In this document: piece by piece, positions 43,458 to 55,300 of the stretch | Layout: every line of letters begins with the position of its first letter | Position numbering within the stretch: the first letter of the stretch is position 1 | From: Agarophyton chilense | Taxonomy: Eukaryota; Rhodophyta; Florideophyceae; Gracilariales; Gracilariaceae | Direction: 5' to 3' | Assembly: GCA_030374765.1 (NCBI GenBank) | Contig: JARGXX010000071.1 | Location: 2,380,540-2,444,539, forward strand | Length of the DNA stretch: 64,000 nt | Position numbers and translations under genes: made by a program | Notes under the pieces: model-generated | Seen by the model: the letters and a program-made list of their open reading frames with translations, nothing else | Told to the model about the DNA's origin: nothing | Database searches by the model: none

Positions 43458-44148
43458 GTTCCGTACCGCCAGGTGATTGGTTTTCTGATGTATCTTTCTG
43501 TTGGAACTCGGCCGGATATATCGTGTGCAATGTCAGAATTAGGAAAATAAGTAGAGAAACCTGGAGAGAACCAATGGAAGGCTGTCAAATGTGGTCTGCA
43601 CTACCTCAATAGCACTTCTTCATTTGAGCTCACTTATGGCTCTGCTGCAGATATTCAGTTGCATGGGTATTTGGACTGGGACTGGGCAGGTGAGACTTCT
43701 AGGCGTAAGTCTACTACTAGTAGTGGATACGTGTTAATGATGTGTGGTGCTCCGGTGTCTTGGAGCTCTCGGCAAAAAGAAGTGGTCGCGCTGTATAGTG
43801 CTCAAACTGAGTATGTGAGTCTGTGGTCTGGGACAAAGAAGGCGATATGGTTGAAACTTCTGTAGAGTGGCATTGGGAACACAAGTGGTTTAAATGTGGA
43901 CAAGTTTGTAAAAGTAGTGGTTGAACTCACGACTGTGTATGTGGACAACCAAGGATGAATCGACCTCGACCAAAACGGTGTGGTGGATAAGCGAACTAAA
44001 TACATCGACATTCACTTTCACTTCACCAGAGAGGAATTTCGCGAAAAGGCGGTACAATTGCAGCATTGCTTCATAGGCGGCATGTTTGCCAATTTGTTGA
44101 CAAAGCCACTCGGTCGTGTGAAGCTTAAGACGTTCCGTGGTACAATGT
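43458..44148 (+). pseudogene. Copia RT end-RNase H relic (family A)
   Basis: The same phase holds PYRQVIGFLMYLSVGTRPDI, a TAA near 43551, NQWKAVKCGLHYL, then GYLDWDWAGETSRRKSTTSGY-like RNase H sequence to a TAG at 43865, with later pieces YIDIHFHFTREEFRE and LLTKPLGRVKLKTF in another phase. These are the ordered end motifs of Copia polyproteins. The upstream 90% of the element is missing. It is followed directly by LTR-like sequence in the same orientation, which ties this pol family to LTR family A. Confidence 0.85.
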
Positions 44149-44575
44149 GATTTTTATATTTACATGTTTCAAGTGAGTGACAGAGGGTGGGTGTTAGATG
44201 TCAGTTGAATGATTTCTGCTGTCACTGTTGGATGTCAGATGAGTGATTAGTACTGTCACTGTAATTGGTGGAAAGGGTGTGTAGGAATGTGCAGCATATA
44301 CGTGTCCATATGCCCTAGTTGTACTACTGTGCATCTTGTTTATGCTGTCCAGATCATATGGTGTACACATATTGAATTCGTGCACATGTCAGTGTAATGG
44401 TGTATTGTGCAGTATTGTATCTGGTTGTAGTATGGTGACGCAAATCTGCATTAGGCTTTATTGTCTTTTTTGAATATGATTGGTAGCATCGAATTTCCTC
44501 GCTTTGCAGTGAAGATTTTACGTATGCTACACCAAAGTACCCGGAAGAGCCAAAATCGACCATCAAATGCTTCTG
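44149..44575 (+). repeat. Diverged LTR of Copia family A
   Basis: Starts TGTGATTTTTATATT right after the pol relic. The part from about 44360 to 44500 is plainly similar to 46990-47130 and 57330-57460 (ATATTGAATT.GTGCACA, TTGAATATGATTGGTAG). The section 44191-44262 contains an imperfect tandem duplication of about 35 bp (GATGTCAG...TGTCACTG). The right end is unclear. Confidence 0.7.
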
Positions 44576-44847
44576 TCAGGAAAAGGGCCTGAACTAGAAA
44601 GATAGTTGATGAAGCCTGACGTTTCTGCGTGAAAGCTACTTACGAAGGTTGGAATTTGCATCACTGTCAGTGGCCCAATCCTACACGGGCTGCAGCCGCA
44701 AGCATACACCGGCGCCGCCGCGCATGATTTCCATGCACGTAAATTTGTTTGAACCTGCACTTTAGTGTTCGTAAGCGTGCGAAGAATCAAGTGTCCAAGC
44801 TATCGAGGCAACGCCTGAACAGCGACGAGGAGCAGCAGCGCTCGCAG

Positions 44848-44855
44848 TACAAAAG
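44848..44855 (+). promoter_or_regulatory. TATA-like element of the Gly-rich pseudogene
   Basis: TACAAAAG, 58 nt upstream of the ATG at 44913, at the expected distance for a core promoter. Weak evidence. Confidence 0.3.
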
Positions 44856-44912
44856 CCCAGCGCTGGGGCCCGGCGCCCAGCTTGATCGTGCGCACACACT
44901 CGATACGCAGCC

Positions 44913-46512
44913 ATGAAGCGTTTCAAACTGCTCCCCGTCGTACTGCTGCCGCTGTGGCTTCTCCTCCTCGCGCCGCCTTCACAGTACACGCTCTTACGGC
45001 AGAGGCAGCGGCAGCGGAGGCCCGGCCCGCCCCTCGGCGGGCACATGGGCGACGGCGGAAACGCGCTGGCGATCGGCGGCAGCGTCGACGGCGGGTTCTG
45101 AGGCGGGAGGAATGCAGTGGCAAAGGTGCGGTGGGCACCATCATTGGTGACGGTAGTATCAATGGGCAGTTCTTTGTAGAGCAACGCGCGCGCGTATAAC
45201 AGGTAGGGGTATCATTCATATGGCATCCGGTATATCGGAGACCACGTCAACGATTTTACGAGTAATATTAGTTTTTAGTATTTTAGATACCTTCAAAGAT
45301 ATGTTATTGAAGTCTCAACAGTAGAATCGTAGTAAACGGATGGACGTGCAAAGCTGGGTTTACACACATGATACGTGTATGGAACAGGGTTGATTTGCAC
45401 TACTATAGTCTACACGTGTAGTTCACTGTCTAGAACAGACTCAAGCGATGGCTCCACCGCCACCGCCACCTTCAATTAAATGGTAACCAAGAGCTTGGCT
45501 CTAGATGATGTCGCCTACGCGAGTCTCCGTCTCTTAACGGGAGGAACCGCGACCGGTTTGGCTAATCTATCCCCTCGGGAAGCTCAGGTGTCACTGTAAC
45601 ATCGTTATTGGTGTGTTTCTTTCTTTTGTTGGTTTTCGTTTGTTTAGGACAGTACTTCGCCCCTGTACATGGTTGTTTTTACCCGTCTTGGTTTCGCTTA
45701 TGCAGTGTGGATACCGCTTTCATAGGTCTGTACGCTCTGTCGTGCGTCCTATTTTGCCCTACATTTTCGCCCTACACTTTGCCGTGGTCAACAGAATATC
45801 CTTGTCCTTGGATCCTCCTTGGATTCTTCCCCTTTTCCTGGGTTCATCATCTTCGAAGGTATTGCCTGAACCACGGTGGTCTTACACCCACACATCGGTG
45901 GCACGAAGGCTCGTTCGCTGAGTTACCCCTCTTTGCGAGAGCTCAACTCGAACACCCGAGAGGTATTTCCCCATTTGGGGTTGCTCTACATTCGTAAACA
46001 CGGCGCTTGGCGGCAACGGCATCGACGGCGGGAGCAGGGATGACGGGGGAGATGGTGACAACGGTGCTGATTCCATTGCGATTGGAGGCAGCGTAGGAGG
46101 CGATTGCGGTGGAGAGGGCGGCGGGAGGACGGTGGCGAACGGCACAGCGGGCACGGTGATTGGGAAGGTTAGTATCATTGGGCAGTTCTCCAAGACGGCG
46201 ATTGGCGGCAATGGTGGACATGGCGGGCGCGGAGACGGGAACGGTGGCCCAGCCAGCAATGAAGGCGATGGTGGGAATGCTTTGGCGATTAGATGCAATG
46301 TGAAAAGCGAGGGCGGTGACGACAATGGCGGTGGTGGGAATGCAGTTGGGAATGGCCCGGTTGAGGCCGTGTTTGGCGATGGCAGCATCAACGGAGAATT
46401 CATCAACACAGCTGTGGGCGACGATGGAGGCAATAGACAGTTTACGCACTGGAAAATTCGGGATTCGAGTACCAATTTTCATACACGCATGTCACGATTA
46501 TGTCTTCAATGA
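44913..46512 (+). pseudogene. Secreted Gly-rich repeat protein, split by a transposon
   Basis: ATG at 44913 opens a strong signal peptide (MKRFKLLPVVLLPLWLLLLA), then GDGGNALAIGGSVDGG. An in-frame TGA at 45099 and a one-base frame change near 45120 follow, after which GTIIGDGSINGQFF continues to 45174. An 816-bp insertion interrupts. From 45991 the same protein resumes in an open frame (FVNTALGGNG) to a stop at 46512, with two further repeats of about 60 residues marked by GGNAxAIGG, GTVIGxxSIxGQF and TAIGGNGG. The gene thus encoded a secreted protein of tandem Gly/Asp/Asn-rich units, perhaps matrix or cell-wall. Nonsense, frameshift and insertion mark it as dead. Confidence 0.7.
45175..45990. 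mobile_element. 816-bp element with 11-bp terminal inverted repeats
   Basis: Left end TGTAGAGCAAC (45175-45185), right end GTTGCTCTACA (45980-45990), perfect inverted repeats. It interrupts the Gly-rich coding repeat exactly between INGQF and VNTALGG, and its removal restores the reading frame. Flanks are TTCTT left and TTCGT right, so the duplication is 2 bp (TT) or 5 bp with one mismatch. No transposase is seen; the inside is T-rich on the right half with short Phe/Leu-rich frames. It behaves like a non-autonomous DNA transposon (MITE). Superfamily is not assignable. Confidence 0.7.
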
Positions 46513-46611
46513 AAAACCACTTGATATGTGTTCTATTTTCTCGTCGTGAGCAGCCTGGAACGAGACACAAGAGTGCAACGCACCCCTGTAGAATGTTGGT
46601 GCAAGTCCCAA

Positions 46612-47281
46612 TGCTGTCACTGAAAACCAAATGTGCAGGAGAGCATGGGCTGTTTTGGAGGGTGCCTCTGGGAAAGCGCATATGCGTATCAGCCGGACCT
46701 CAACGTGAACTCGTGCTGTGATTGGCTATTGCAAATATGCACCTGCAATGTGGTGTGTACAAGTGGTATGGCACTATTGGGACTTTCTGGAGTACACGTG
46801 TGTACGTTGTCTACTTGTACTATTGTGCACGCTGTTCAGGATGCCTAGCTGGTGTAGTATGTACACGTCTCACAAGGTGTAACGAATGTACTTGGAGAAG
46901 AGCGTGTCATGTGTATTACAGAAAACTTGGTGTACTGTGATGGAAGGTGAACGTGTATGGAGGCGGATTGCAAGAAGCGTGTGCTGGCATATTGAATTTG
47001 TGCACACGTCAGTGTAATGATGTGCTGTGCACTGTTGTATTGCCTTGCTGTGTGCTGCAATGAACTTTGGCTAAGGTTAATGTCATGCTTGAATATGATT
47101 GGTAGTATTGGGTGTCTCTGCTTGGTAGTCTAGGGTTTACTCTGGGTTGGCGTCTAGTTGGCTGACGTTTTTGAGTTGTATATAAGTGAGAGAATGACCG
47201 CCTCCAAGTAAATCCGAGCCAGAGCTGGCGAACTTCCTTTCCATTCCCTCAACCTTTCCTTCAGCCTTCCCCTTTCCATCA
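46612..47281 (+). repeat. Solo LTR, Copia family A, copy 1
   Basis: About 670 bp from TGCTGTCACTGAAAACC to TTTCCATCA. The same sequence is found at 51982-52102 plus 57073-57624 and, more diverged, at 44149-44575. TG...CA ends. It carries a TATA box in + orientation. No matching target duplication is visible. Its right end abuts a Copia gag-protease fragment of a different family on the opposite strand. Confidence 0.8.
47179..47186 (+). promoter_or_regulatory. TATA box of LTR-A
   Basis: TATATAAG on +, about 95 bp before the LTR end. Supports + orientation of the family A LTR. Confidence 0.55.
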
Positions 47282-48540
47282 TGTGGGGTGTGCTCCGCTG
47301 TCCAATATGAACGTACCATTGTTATCATTGTCTTCTTCTGTTGCTGAATCTCCAGGTGATGGGTGGTAAGGGATTGGTTGTACAGGTTGAGGCTGAGTTT
47401 GTATTGGGAAGGCGTATTGAAATGTGGTGTACGGGGGTTGAATGTGTGCCATTTGAGCTTGTGTCTTGATCAAATATTTGGGATGGTTTCGGTTCTGGCA
47501 TTTCTCGTCTGTGTGCAGTGATGGGATTCCTAATGGCGTGTGAAATCGATATGCGATGGCTCCTGGAGGCATGCGGCTTTGGGTGTAGTTGCCGCGTCGA
47601 TAGGGGCGGTTTGTTCGTATGAATTGACCTCGTCCTATCGGTACGTATTCTGGGGTGACTTATTGAGGTGCACAGTCCCTGGTGAATCTCGTGGAAACTG
47701 AGGCTTGGGGTGTGAGTCCATGTACTGGTTGGTAGAGGGCGTGGAGTTCTTTGAAGCTCCTGACAAATTCTTCGATTGTTTTTGGTTTCTGTAGAAGTAT
47801 AGGAGCCAGAATGGGAGTGAGTGTCGTGTTTTTCTTGAGGCCGTTGAGTATGAATTCGACTGTGGTTTTTTCTTGTTTTATGCTTGGATAACGTGCCGCG
47901 ATCATCTTCTGGGGTATTTCTGTGTGAGATTTGATGTAGCTGTCAATGTTGGTGTCGCTGTTGTATGGCACATTCTCTGCTTCTGTTTTTAAGAATTTTT
48001 GATCGTCCTTGGTCGCTTGATTGATATGCGCTATGATATCTGCTACCAGGTCATGCGGTGAAAGGACGGTCGCCCAATACTAGTAAGAGGCCGTGTATTT
48101 CGGATGGGACACTACTGAGTGTAGCTGATAGTAGTTTGGACGATCGTTTGATCTGATTTTCGAGTTCTGTGGGGTCTGTGGGTGTATCTGAATGGATGGA
48201 GAGATGTTCCTTGGCGTTGATCGTGATGGAGTAGGTTTCGAGCGCGAGATACCATGGTGCATAGTTTGATATATCTAGCTCTGGTAGTCTGGGTTGTCTG
48301 TCCATGTCCATGTTGCGGTGTTGTGTTTGGTCTTTTGGGTGATGTGTGTCGTTTTCTGTGATAGTGGCGTTGTGGTATAGCTCTTGCGTGATTGTTTTTA
48401 TGTCTTTGATGTTTTGCCGTCGTTGGCGACGGGCGGTGCGTGCGTTTGTCGTATTCGTTGTGGGTTGTTTGTGTGTCTGTGGGGTGGGATTGGAGAAAGG
48501 GTGGGCTACGGTTGGCGTTTTCAGGCAGCGTACGGCTCAT
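47282..48540 (-). pseudogene. Copia gag-protease fragment (element E)
   Basis: On -, 48311-48051 encodes the Copia gag N-terminus (LPELDISNYAPWYLALETYS). After a frame change, 48050-47660 continues with DLVADIIAHINQATKDDQ and a helical gag core. Then 47572-47279 holds a degenerate knuckle-like CQNRNHPKY and ends in FILDSGAHPT, the Copia protease active site. The sequence is cut exactly at the LTR-A edge, so integrase, reverse transcriptase and RNase H are missing. Upstream lies its own primer-binding site and LTR. Confidence 0.75.
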
Positions 48541-48544
48541 AACC
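48534..48544 (-). promoter_or_regulatory. Primer-binding site of element E, initiator-tRNA anticodon type
   Basis: GGCTCATAACC on + immediately precedes the LTR start TGTGAG at 48545. It equals the anticodon arm region of eukaryotic initiator tRNA-Met (GGGCTCATAACC form), as in elements B and C. Confidence 0.65.
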
Positions 48545-49330
48545 TGTGAGAAGACGACTCTATCTGACCTTTACTTCGAGCTCATCTTCGTTTGACAAAA
48601 GTACTGTCTATTTCTACTGTAATGTTTGACAGTTTCAGCTCCTTTTGAGCATCTTCCGTATCGTGTTCAGAAAACAGTTTTAATTCTGGTAAAGATACAA
48701 GTGTCGAACTAGAGAAGTACTCTCATGTTTAAGTTGTTAACTAAAGCATAACGAGCACATTTGATAGGACTGTGTTTTTATGCTCGACGTAGAACTCTAG
48801 GCGTTTCTACTGAGCCAGAAATCATGCCAGTGAGCTCGAGACGTGCTGCAATGAAGGCACAGCTGTCGAGGCGCCTACGAATACACACCGAGAACTGTGC
48901 GATGATATGCGAGAACGAGTCTTCCAGGACTCCTTCATGGTGTATCGCATTCTGCCCTGAGAATGACCATCTTCCCATTGTTGGTTGTGACAAGGAGTGT
49001 TCGTATGTAACACATGCGTTTACGTTTTTACGTGCTTGTCAGAATCTGGCTGAGCTCTGCCGGACCCGGTTCCTCAAGAATTTTTATAGTGCCAGCTAAC
49101 TTACATAAAGATATCGTTACAGTTGTACAAAGATAGCGTCCTATGCGACAAGACTAATTCTCGTAACGACAATAGAACGTCAACGAACGTTTGAGGTAAC
49201 AGAATACTGTTACATCGTACATTACGAGCCAAACTCGGAAGATGTGTGGTCCGCACACACCGGAGACGGTTTAGACTAGTGGAAGAAATAAAACAGAAAG
49301 AACCAAGAGAAGAACCGTTCTAGTGGGTTT
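48545..49330 (-). repeat. LTR (5') of element E and unassigned flank
   Basis: Starts TGTGAGAAGACGAC next to the primer-binding site; not similar to LTR families A, B or C. Its far end cannot be placed because no second copy is in the window; the interval up to element D shows no gene. Confidence 0.45.
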
Positions 49331-49965
49331 TCACAAAGTGAGCGCAGGTTATGAAAAGGAAAAGGAAAAGAAAGAAAAAGACGAGAAGGAAACGAAACTG
49401 AAAGAAGAAAAACAAATGAAGGTAGTCAGCCTTGACAATTTAGTATAGTCGCTGGCGACCGTCATTGACAACTATAACTACCTTGCACGCACTTCCACCG
49501 CCAGCGCTGACCCTCGGCGGGTCACCCACGTCTCACAGCTTGCCACCGTGCGACGAGGAGCTGCGCGCCAAAACAATTTCAAACATAAATCATAACTAAT
49601 AAAACCTCAAAAAATCATCCAAAGTGGTGCGCCAGTGCCAACCACCCCGCGCAGCCCAGATTCGGCTGTTACGGCCAAACCCAATATCCAGCCCCCATTC
49701 GCACATTCTCTCCAACTGCATAGCCCGTGCTCATTCAGCGCTGTCGTCCAATCAGATCGCTCCACTTGGGCCGAAGCCCTAAGACGCTCCATTAGAACCA
49801 GACCACCTGTCCATACTACATTGCATGAGGGCAGTTGCAGTAGCCAATCAGATGGCCGTTTCACGTTGAGATTGAGATGAGGCGTACATGCGTTTTTCCG
49901 CGGAGAGTGCCCGAAAGTGCCCATGCTTATATCCACTTTTTGTTTTGCACTATTTCCAAGCTTCC
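49331..49965 (-). repeat. 3' LTR of element D
   Basis: About 635 bp, clearly homologous to 57622-58260 and 63351-63990 but diverged, ending where similarity is lost after TATTTCCAA. Confidence 0.75.
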
Positions 49966-51963
49966 CAGGAGGGCGGAGTGGCTGTCGACCTAAATTCTCG
50001 AGACTCTTCCTCGACTGCTCCTCCAAGTCCGACGCGCTTCACATTGTTTTCATGTAGGTAAGGCGTCACTGGCTTCGTAAGAATGTCTGCGTCATTGTCC
50101 TCACTGGGAACGTAAATGACGTTTAAGAAAGATTTCCTAACCAGTTCTCGGATGAAGTACAGCTTCACGTCGATGTGCTTCGCCCGACCCGATGGACAGC
50201 GCTCACCAGTTGCCCAATAAATTGCACACTGGTTTTCCGAACGCACAGGCACTGCTGCATCCACTCCCAATCCGATCTCACCAAACACACGCACTAACCA
50301 AATGAGCTCCTGCACGGCTGAGGTCAATGCGTAGTACTCGGCCTCATCAGTAGACAACGCATTGGATGCCTGATTCCTTGAACCGCAAACCTATGTGGCT
50401 GATCCAAGCTTCACCACGAATCCCGACATGGACTTGCGATCCACCTTGTCTGCAGCGAAGTCGGAGTCAACATACACGTCCAAGTCACAAGAGCCAGCGC
50501 GGTAGTGCAGAGTGTGCCCAGATGTGCCTCGTAAGTAGCGCAGCACGCGCATTGCAGCCCTGTGACAATAGGCCGTTGGTGATTTCTGAAAGCGAGCCAA
50601 GATAGGCACTGGCGCAAGTATGTCCAGGCGAGTGCGAAGCCCCAAGTACAACAGCGATCCAATGACTTGCTGGTACAATTGCGGGTCCTGGATGGACTTA
50701 TCTTCCTTAGCCGCCCACCCGGTAAAGAATGACTCCACCATTAGTGTGCACGCCGGCCTCGATCGTACAAACCCAAATCGTCGCAACACGCTTTCCGTGT
50801 ACACAGACTGGCCTAACGTCAGCTGGAGAGGGCGACCATCGGCATCCAAAGTCCATTTCGACTCAACACCGAGGAACAGACTCACGTCATCAGCCATGCG
50901 AAGTTCGTAGAAAGACTTGAGCTCCTCCACAATTGCACTCAGTTCGATGGCACAGGTGGTAAAAATCAGGAGGTCATCAACATACACCAACACGAAGGCA
51001 TCTTCATTGCGGTCATTGCGTCGGCGAAACACACATGGGGCACTGGGTAATTCTTCGAAACCCATGCTTTTCAGGTCTGCGCATAGTTTCTTATTCCATG
51101 CCAAGTGTGCCTGCTTGAGCCCATAGATGGCCTTGAGCAGTTTGAGGCAGCGGGAAGTGTTCCCAGGTATGCCGCGAGGGGACATGACCCACACATCTTC
51201 CTCGAGCTCCCCATTGAGGAACGCCGTCTTCACGTCTACTTGAGCCAGAAACATGCGCAAGCACAACGAGAGGTACAGAAAAATGCGAACCAGGGTGAAC
51301 GACACCCCTGGGGCATGTGTTTCCAAGTAGTCCTCACCATATGTTTGGTGGTTTCCGCCAGCCGCCACACGAGCCTTGAAACGTGCAACTGATGCATCGA
51401 CATTGCACTTCACGTTTAGAATGACATGCACGGGCAGTGGCTGCGAGGCAGGGGAGTCGTCTGGTGTCCAGGTATCCTTGGAGTCCAATGATTCAAACTC
51501 GGCGTCAATGGCCCCTTGCCACATATCACGCTCCCCCGGAGTGGCGGACATGGCCTCCTTCAGTGTTGGTTCATCGCTGGTGGTGACGTCGATGTTCGTA
51601 GTACACTGCGCAGATCCAGCCATGAACCACTTGGGCGGTTGACGACGAGTGCGACGCGGGTACCGTGGTTCCTGATCGGGTGTGGAGAATGTGTCAGGAT
51701 CGTGTGAGGACCCTCCATCATCACTATCGGCGCCGTCCCCATCGTCTTCGTCACCATCAGAGTCGAAGTCGGACTCCACCAACAGAGGTATGGGGTCTTG
51801 TTGCTCGTTTGTCCGGTCTTCGAAGTCCACTTCATCGACAGAGAATCCATCCGAGATATCACCAGTAGTCCCCTCAGAGCTCATCAGTGACACATAATTA
51901 TTATCCGGCGCACTCTCGTCATCCATATAGTTGGATAGAGCTGGAATGCCGGGGAACCTAAAC
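49966..51963 (-). pseudogene. Copia D reverse transcriptase-RNase H (broken)
   Basis: From ATG 51926 an acidic linker leads to RYPRRTRRQPPKWFMAG, then reverse transcriptase with VDVKTAFLNGELEEDVW and an intact LVYVDDLLIF catalytic motif, then YQQVIGSLLYLG. A TAG at 50391-50393 interrupts RNase H just after KLGSAT; the same phase continues with ALSTDEAEYYALTSAVQE, SENQCAIYWATGERCPSGRAKHIDVK and ILTKP to 49950. The stop replaces the Cys-Met-Trp region found in element C. No upstream half, so no function. Confidence 0.85.
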
Positions 51964-52097
51964 TGTAAGCTGTTGACCCTGTGCTGTCACTGAAAACCAA
52001 AAGTGCAGGAGAGCATGGGCTGTTTTGGAGGGTGCCTCTGGAAAAGCGCATATGCGTGTCAGTCGGATCCCAACGTGAACTCGGGCTGTGATTGGCT

Positions 52098-52102
52098 ACT
52101 GT
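52098..52102. repeat. Target-site duplication of Copia B, left copy
   Basis: ACTGT, repeated at 57073-57077 directly after the right LTR. A 5-bp duplication is normal for Copia integration. Confidence 0.85.
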
Positions 52103-52354
52103 TGACGTTTGGGCTTCGGAAATGTTACCGAAGTTCATAGATGCGCAGTGTAGGGAGTCTCTATCACAAGCAACAATACTCGGCACAAGAGGTCTCCCCG
52201 GTCTCCTTATCGAGCTCCTGGGTTATTGACGTGCCTTTATATAGGGATACTAAGCGACCTTTGGGCTAATAGTGACGTACTAATAACGTACTAATAGTGC
52301 TGAAAGTAGTACAGAGTTTGTACGTCATAGCTTCTAAATGTACGCCGTTCCACA
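52103..52354 (-). repeat. 3' LTR of Copia B
   Basis: 252 bp, TGACGTTTGG...GTTCCACA, identical by eye to the 5' LTR. Followed on + by CACCCCCC, the complement of the polypurine tract. Confidence 0.9.
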
Positions 52355-52397
52355 CACCCCCCGTCGCGCTAGTATCCAACATCAACAAACATAGGAT

Positions 52398-55300
52398 TCA
52401 TTGCCACAAGTCGTGGTCAAGGGTCATACCTTTGGATAGGTTAATATTCCAGTATCGGTTACAGAGCATATCATTCATTTTCGCAGATTGAGTAGAGCTG
52501 CGTTTTGTAAGGGCGTCGGCGATGTTAAGAAGACCAGGAATCCAGGTTATCATATTCAATTCCCCTGACTCGAACGCGTCGCGAATCATAGTGACAGTCT
52601 TCCTTAATCGAAATTCCGTGCATTCGTGTGGGGTTGTGATTGTATCAAAAAGCGCTTTCGAGTCAACTAGAATGTGGTGTGTGATGTCGATACGAGGGAA
52701 GATGTTTCTGAGAGATTCTTTCATGTCATATCCGCGATCTTCGGCTTCAGCGCATGCAAGTATTTCAGCTCCAAATGATGAGTACGTCACTGGACTTTGC
52801 TTCGTGCTCGCCCAATGGATCGGGTGAAAAATAGGTTCGTCATTGAGGGCAGTGATCAGTCTGACTCCGCCTATGACTCCTGTTTGTCCACAGGATTGGT
52901 CGTTGGTACCATGAGATGCATCAGAAAGGCTCACAAGTGTCATAGCCGTGACTCCGAGGGGACGAACGTACTTAATTGAAGGACGAAGGTTCTGTATCTC
53001 GTGAAGCATGGCATTTGCGTCAACCAAGTGTTTAACTTTCAGTTGACCAAGCTCCTGTTGCATCTTCGAGGTAGTGAAAGAGGCTTGCGGGAGCACTGTG
53101 GAACCCAAGTACATGAGTGTTCCGGCCAAAGACCTGTATTCATGTTTCTCATGGTTGGTGGCCCTGTCGTCTCTTTCTCTTCTTCGTGCTCTGGATAGCT
53201 CGATTGGTTTCAGTCGCTGCATGTAGGAGTCCATTGAAAGAGTAATGTCTCGTTCTTCATCTTCGATTATGTCGCAGCCGGCGAAGTTCAATTTCTTTCC
53301 TATCCTTGCCTTTCCCACTTCAAATTCTTGATGTAGCTTCTGCATGAAGTTCGAGATACAGGGTTCAGTTCCTGCTATGAGTAGATCATCAACAATTTTC
53401 GCGATGGCAAGAGTTATGTTGTCACCTTCATGCTCCAGGAAGAGTTGGTTGACTCCGTATACTCGTGTCAGCCCTGTCTCGTTGAGCATCCATGACTCTA
53501 TGCGTTTAGCCCATTGTCGACCAGCTTCCACAATGCCATAGGGAAGTTTGGTCAGCTTCCAGAGTACTCCTTTCTTGTTTCGGAATTCCGGTGCTGGTCT
53601 CACGTATATATCTCTCTTGATCGGTCCACTTTGGACGTATGCACCTTTGATGTCCGCGACCCCGAATGAAAAGCCTAAACACGTGGCGATGCTGAGTAGT
53701 GTCCTAACAATGATCATGTCTGCATTGGAACAATCTTTCCTGATATCGTCTTTGAGGTCATCTCTGTTCCCATGCGTAACTAGGCGAGCTTTGAGTTTTC
53801 GAACATCGTCTTCGTCTTGCATCACTTTGTATACTGTGTGGGATGAGATAATATTCGCATCACGAGGCAGGTTTCCTTCGTAGATCTCTTCATACGCATC
53901 GATCCAATTATCCTTATGCTCCTTCTCAATTGCCTTCTTCAATATCCAAGCGGGCGCAAACTGGACTTCACGTGCTGTGACTTGGCGTGCTCCGATGACG
54001 TTCTGCATATCCTTGAGGATGTTCTGCTCCTGTGATTCAAGGTTGAGGGGATTGTCCATTACGGGGTTCTTGAGCAGTTCTTCGGTGTATGAGCCCATGT
54101 CCTTGTACACTTGTTCTTTATCGTCTGTGTTTGCAGCCATGAGCGAGCTCGTGACTTCCGTTATCAGCTGCTGTACATCGTCATCATTCGGGCTGAAGGT
54201 GAGGTCTATGTAGTCCTCCATGAGTCCTTCGGGTAGTTCTCGTGCGAGGTTTGAATTGGGGCGCAGCCGGATGTCTTCGTATGCTACTTTAGAAAATGTT
54301 CCCTTTTCTTTCCTTCTTATCTTCAAGTAGTGTGGATGTGCTTCGACAATAGCGGCATCGCGCCACTCGTCTGGGACGTTATGAGCAGTCGTTCGGAAGT
54401 AGAACAGTATCTCATCGCCCTTCTTTATAGAAGATTGGGAGAACTTCGAATGGACACGGGACTTCATTAGTTTCTGTAATGCTCTCGTTGCGGCTTGCTC
54501 AGTGTATGCTTGAAGTAGTTCCTCCGACACCATACGCCGAGGGGCGCCTAGAATGGAAGGGGCGTATCCTTTCGCTAATTCGAAGGAGCTGAGTGTCTTT
54601 GAACCGGTAAAGAGATTCGACAGAAATACCGCGCGTGAGAATATTGCTTTGTCGTTGGCGGTCGTGTTTTCCATTTTGAGCTTTTCGAGGATTCGCTTGA
54701 CTACTCCATTCTTACGCTCTACGATCCCGGTCTTATTATGACGTCGTACCGGCGTCACTTTCAATTTGATGTCCCTTCCGCACAGGAAACTGTTAATTTC
54801 TTTCGAATTCATTTCGTCGTCAGCTGACAATGCTTCTGGAGTTCCGTGTGAGTGTAACCATTCCACTTCGATCACGTTAATGATTGTTCGTGATGTCCTA
54901 TCGGAGACGATGCAGCTTTCGGAGTAACCAGTGCCACAATCGACTATGTGCAGAGCGGTGTATTTTGTTTCCTTAATAGTTGGGAACATGAATTCTACCT
55001 GTATCTCCACGTTGAATGCTTGGTTCACATGGTTAATAGATATCTTCTTGGACGGTAATGGTGGTCCAGATTTGGCACATATCATACAATTGTTGGAGAT
55101 ATCCCTGATCTCTTTTTCAAGCTTTGACGTCAGGCATCCAGCTCTTTCACATATATGCATAATTTCGTCAGGATGCGCATGCGTAAGACGGTGAAGCCTT
55201 TTTGCCAGTGTTCTTGGTCTGCTATCCCGAGCAGTGGATGAAAGTAACGCCTTCATGGTTGGAGTCAGCAATACGTGTGCTCTCGCGTTATACGGCGAAG

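Larger units (their letters stand above)
49331..51963 (-). mobile_element. 5'-truncated Copia element D (relative of C)
   Basis: Consists of a 3' LTR (49331 to about 49965) and the 3' part of pol. The LTR resembles that of element C (TCACAA.GTGAGCGCAGGTTA start) with many substitutions. Pol homology to C stops at about 51963, in the acidic linker after integrase, and LTR-A begins about 20 bp further. Gag, protease, integrase and the 5' LTR are absent. Confidence 0.8.
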
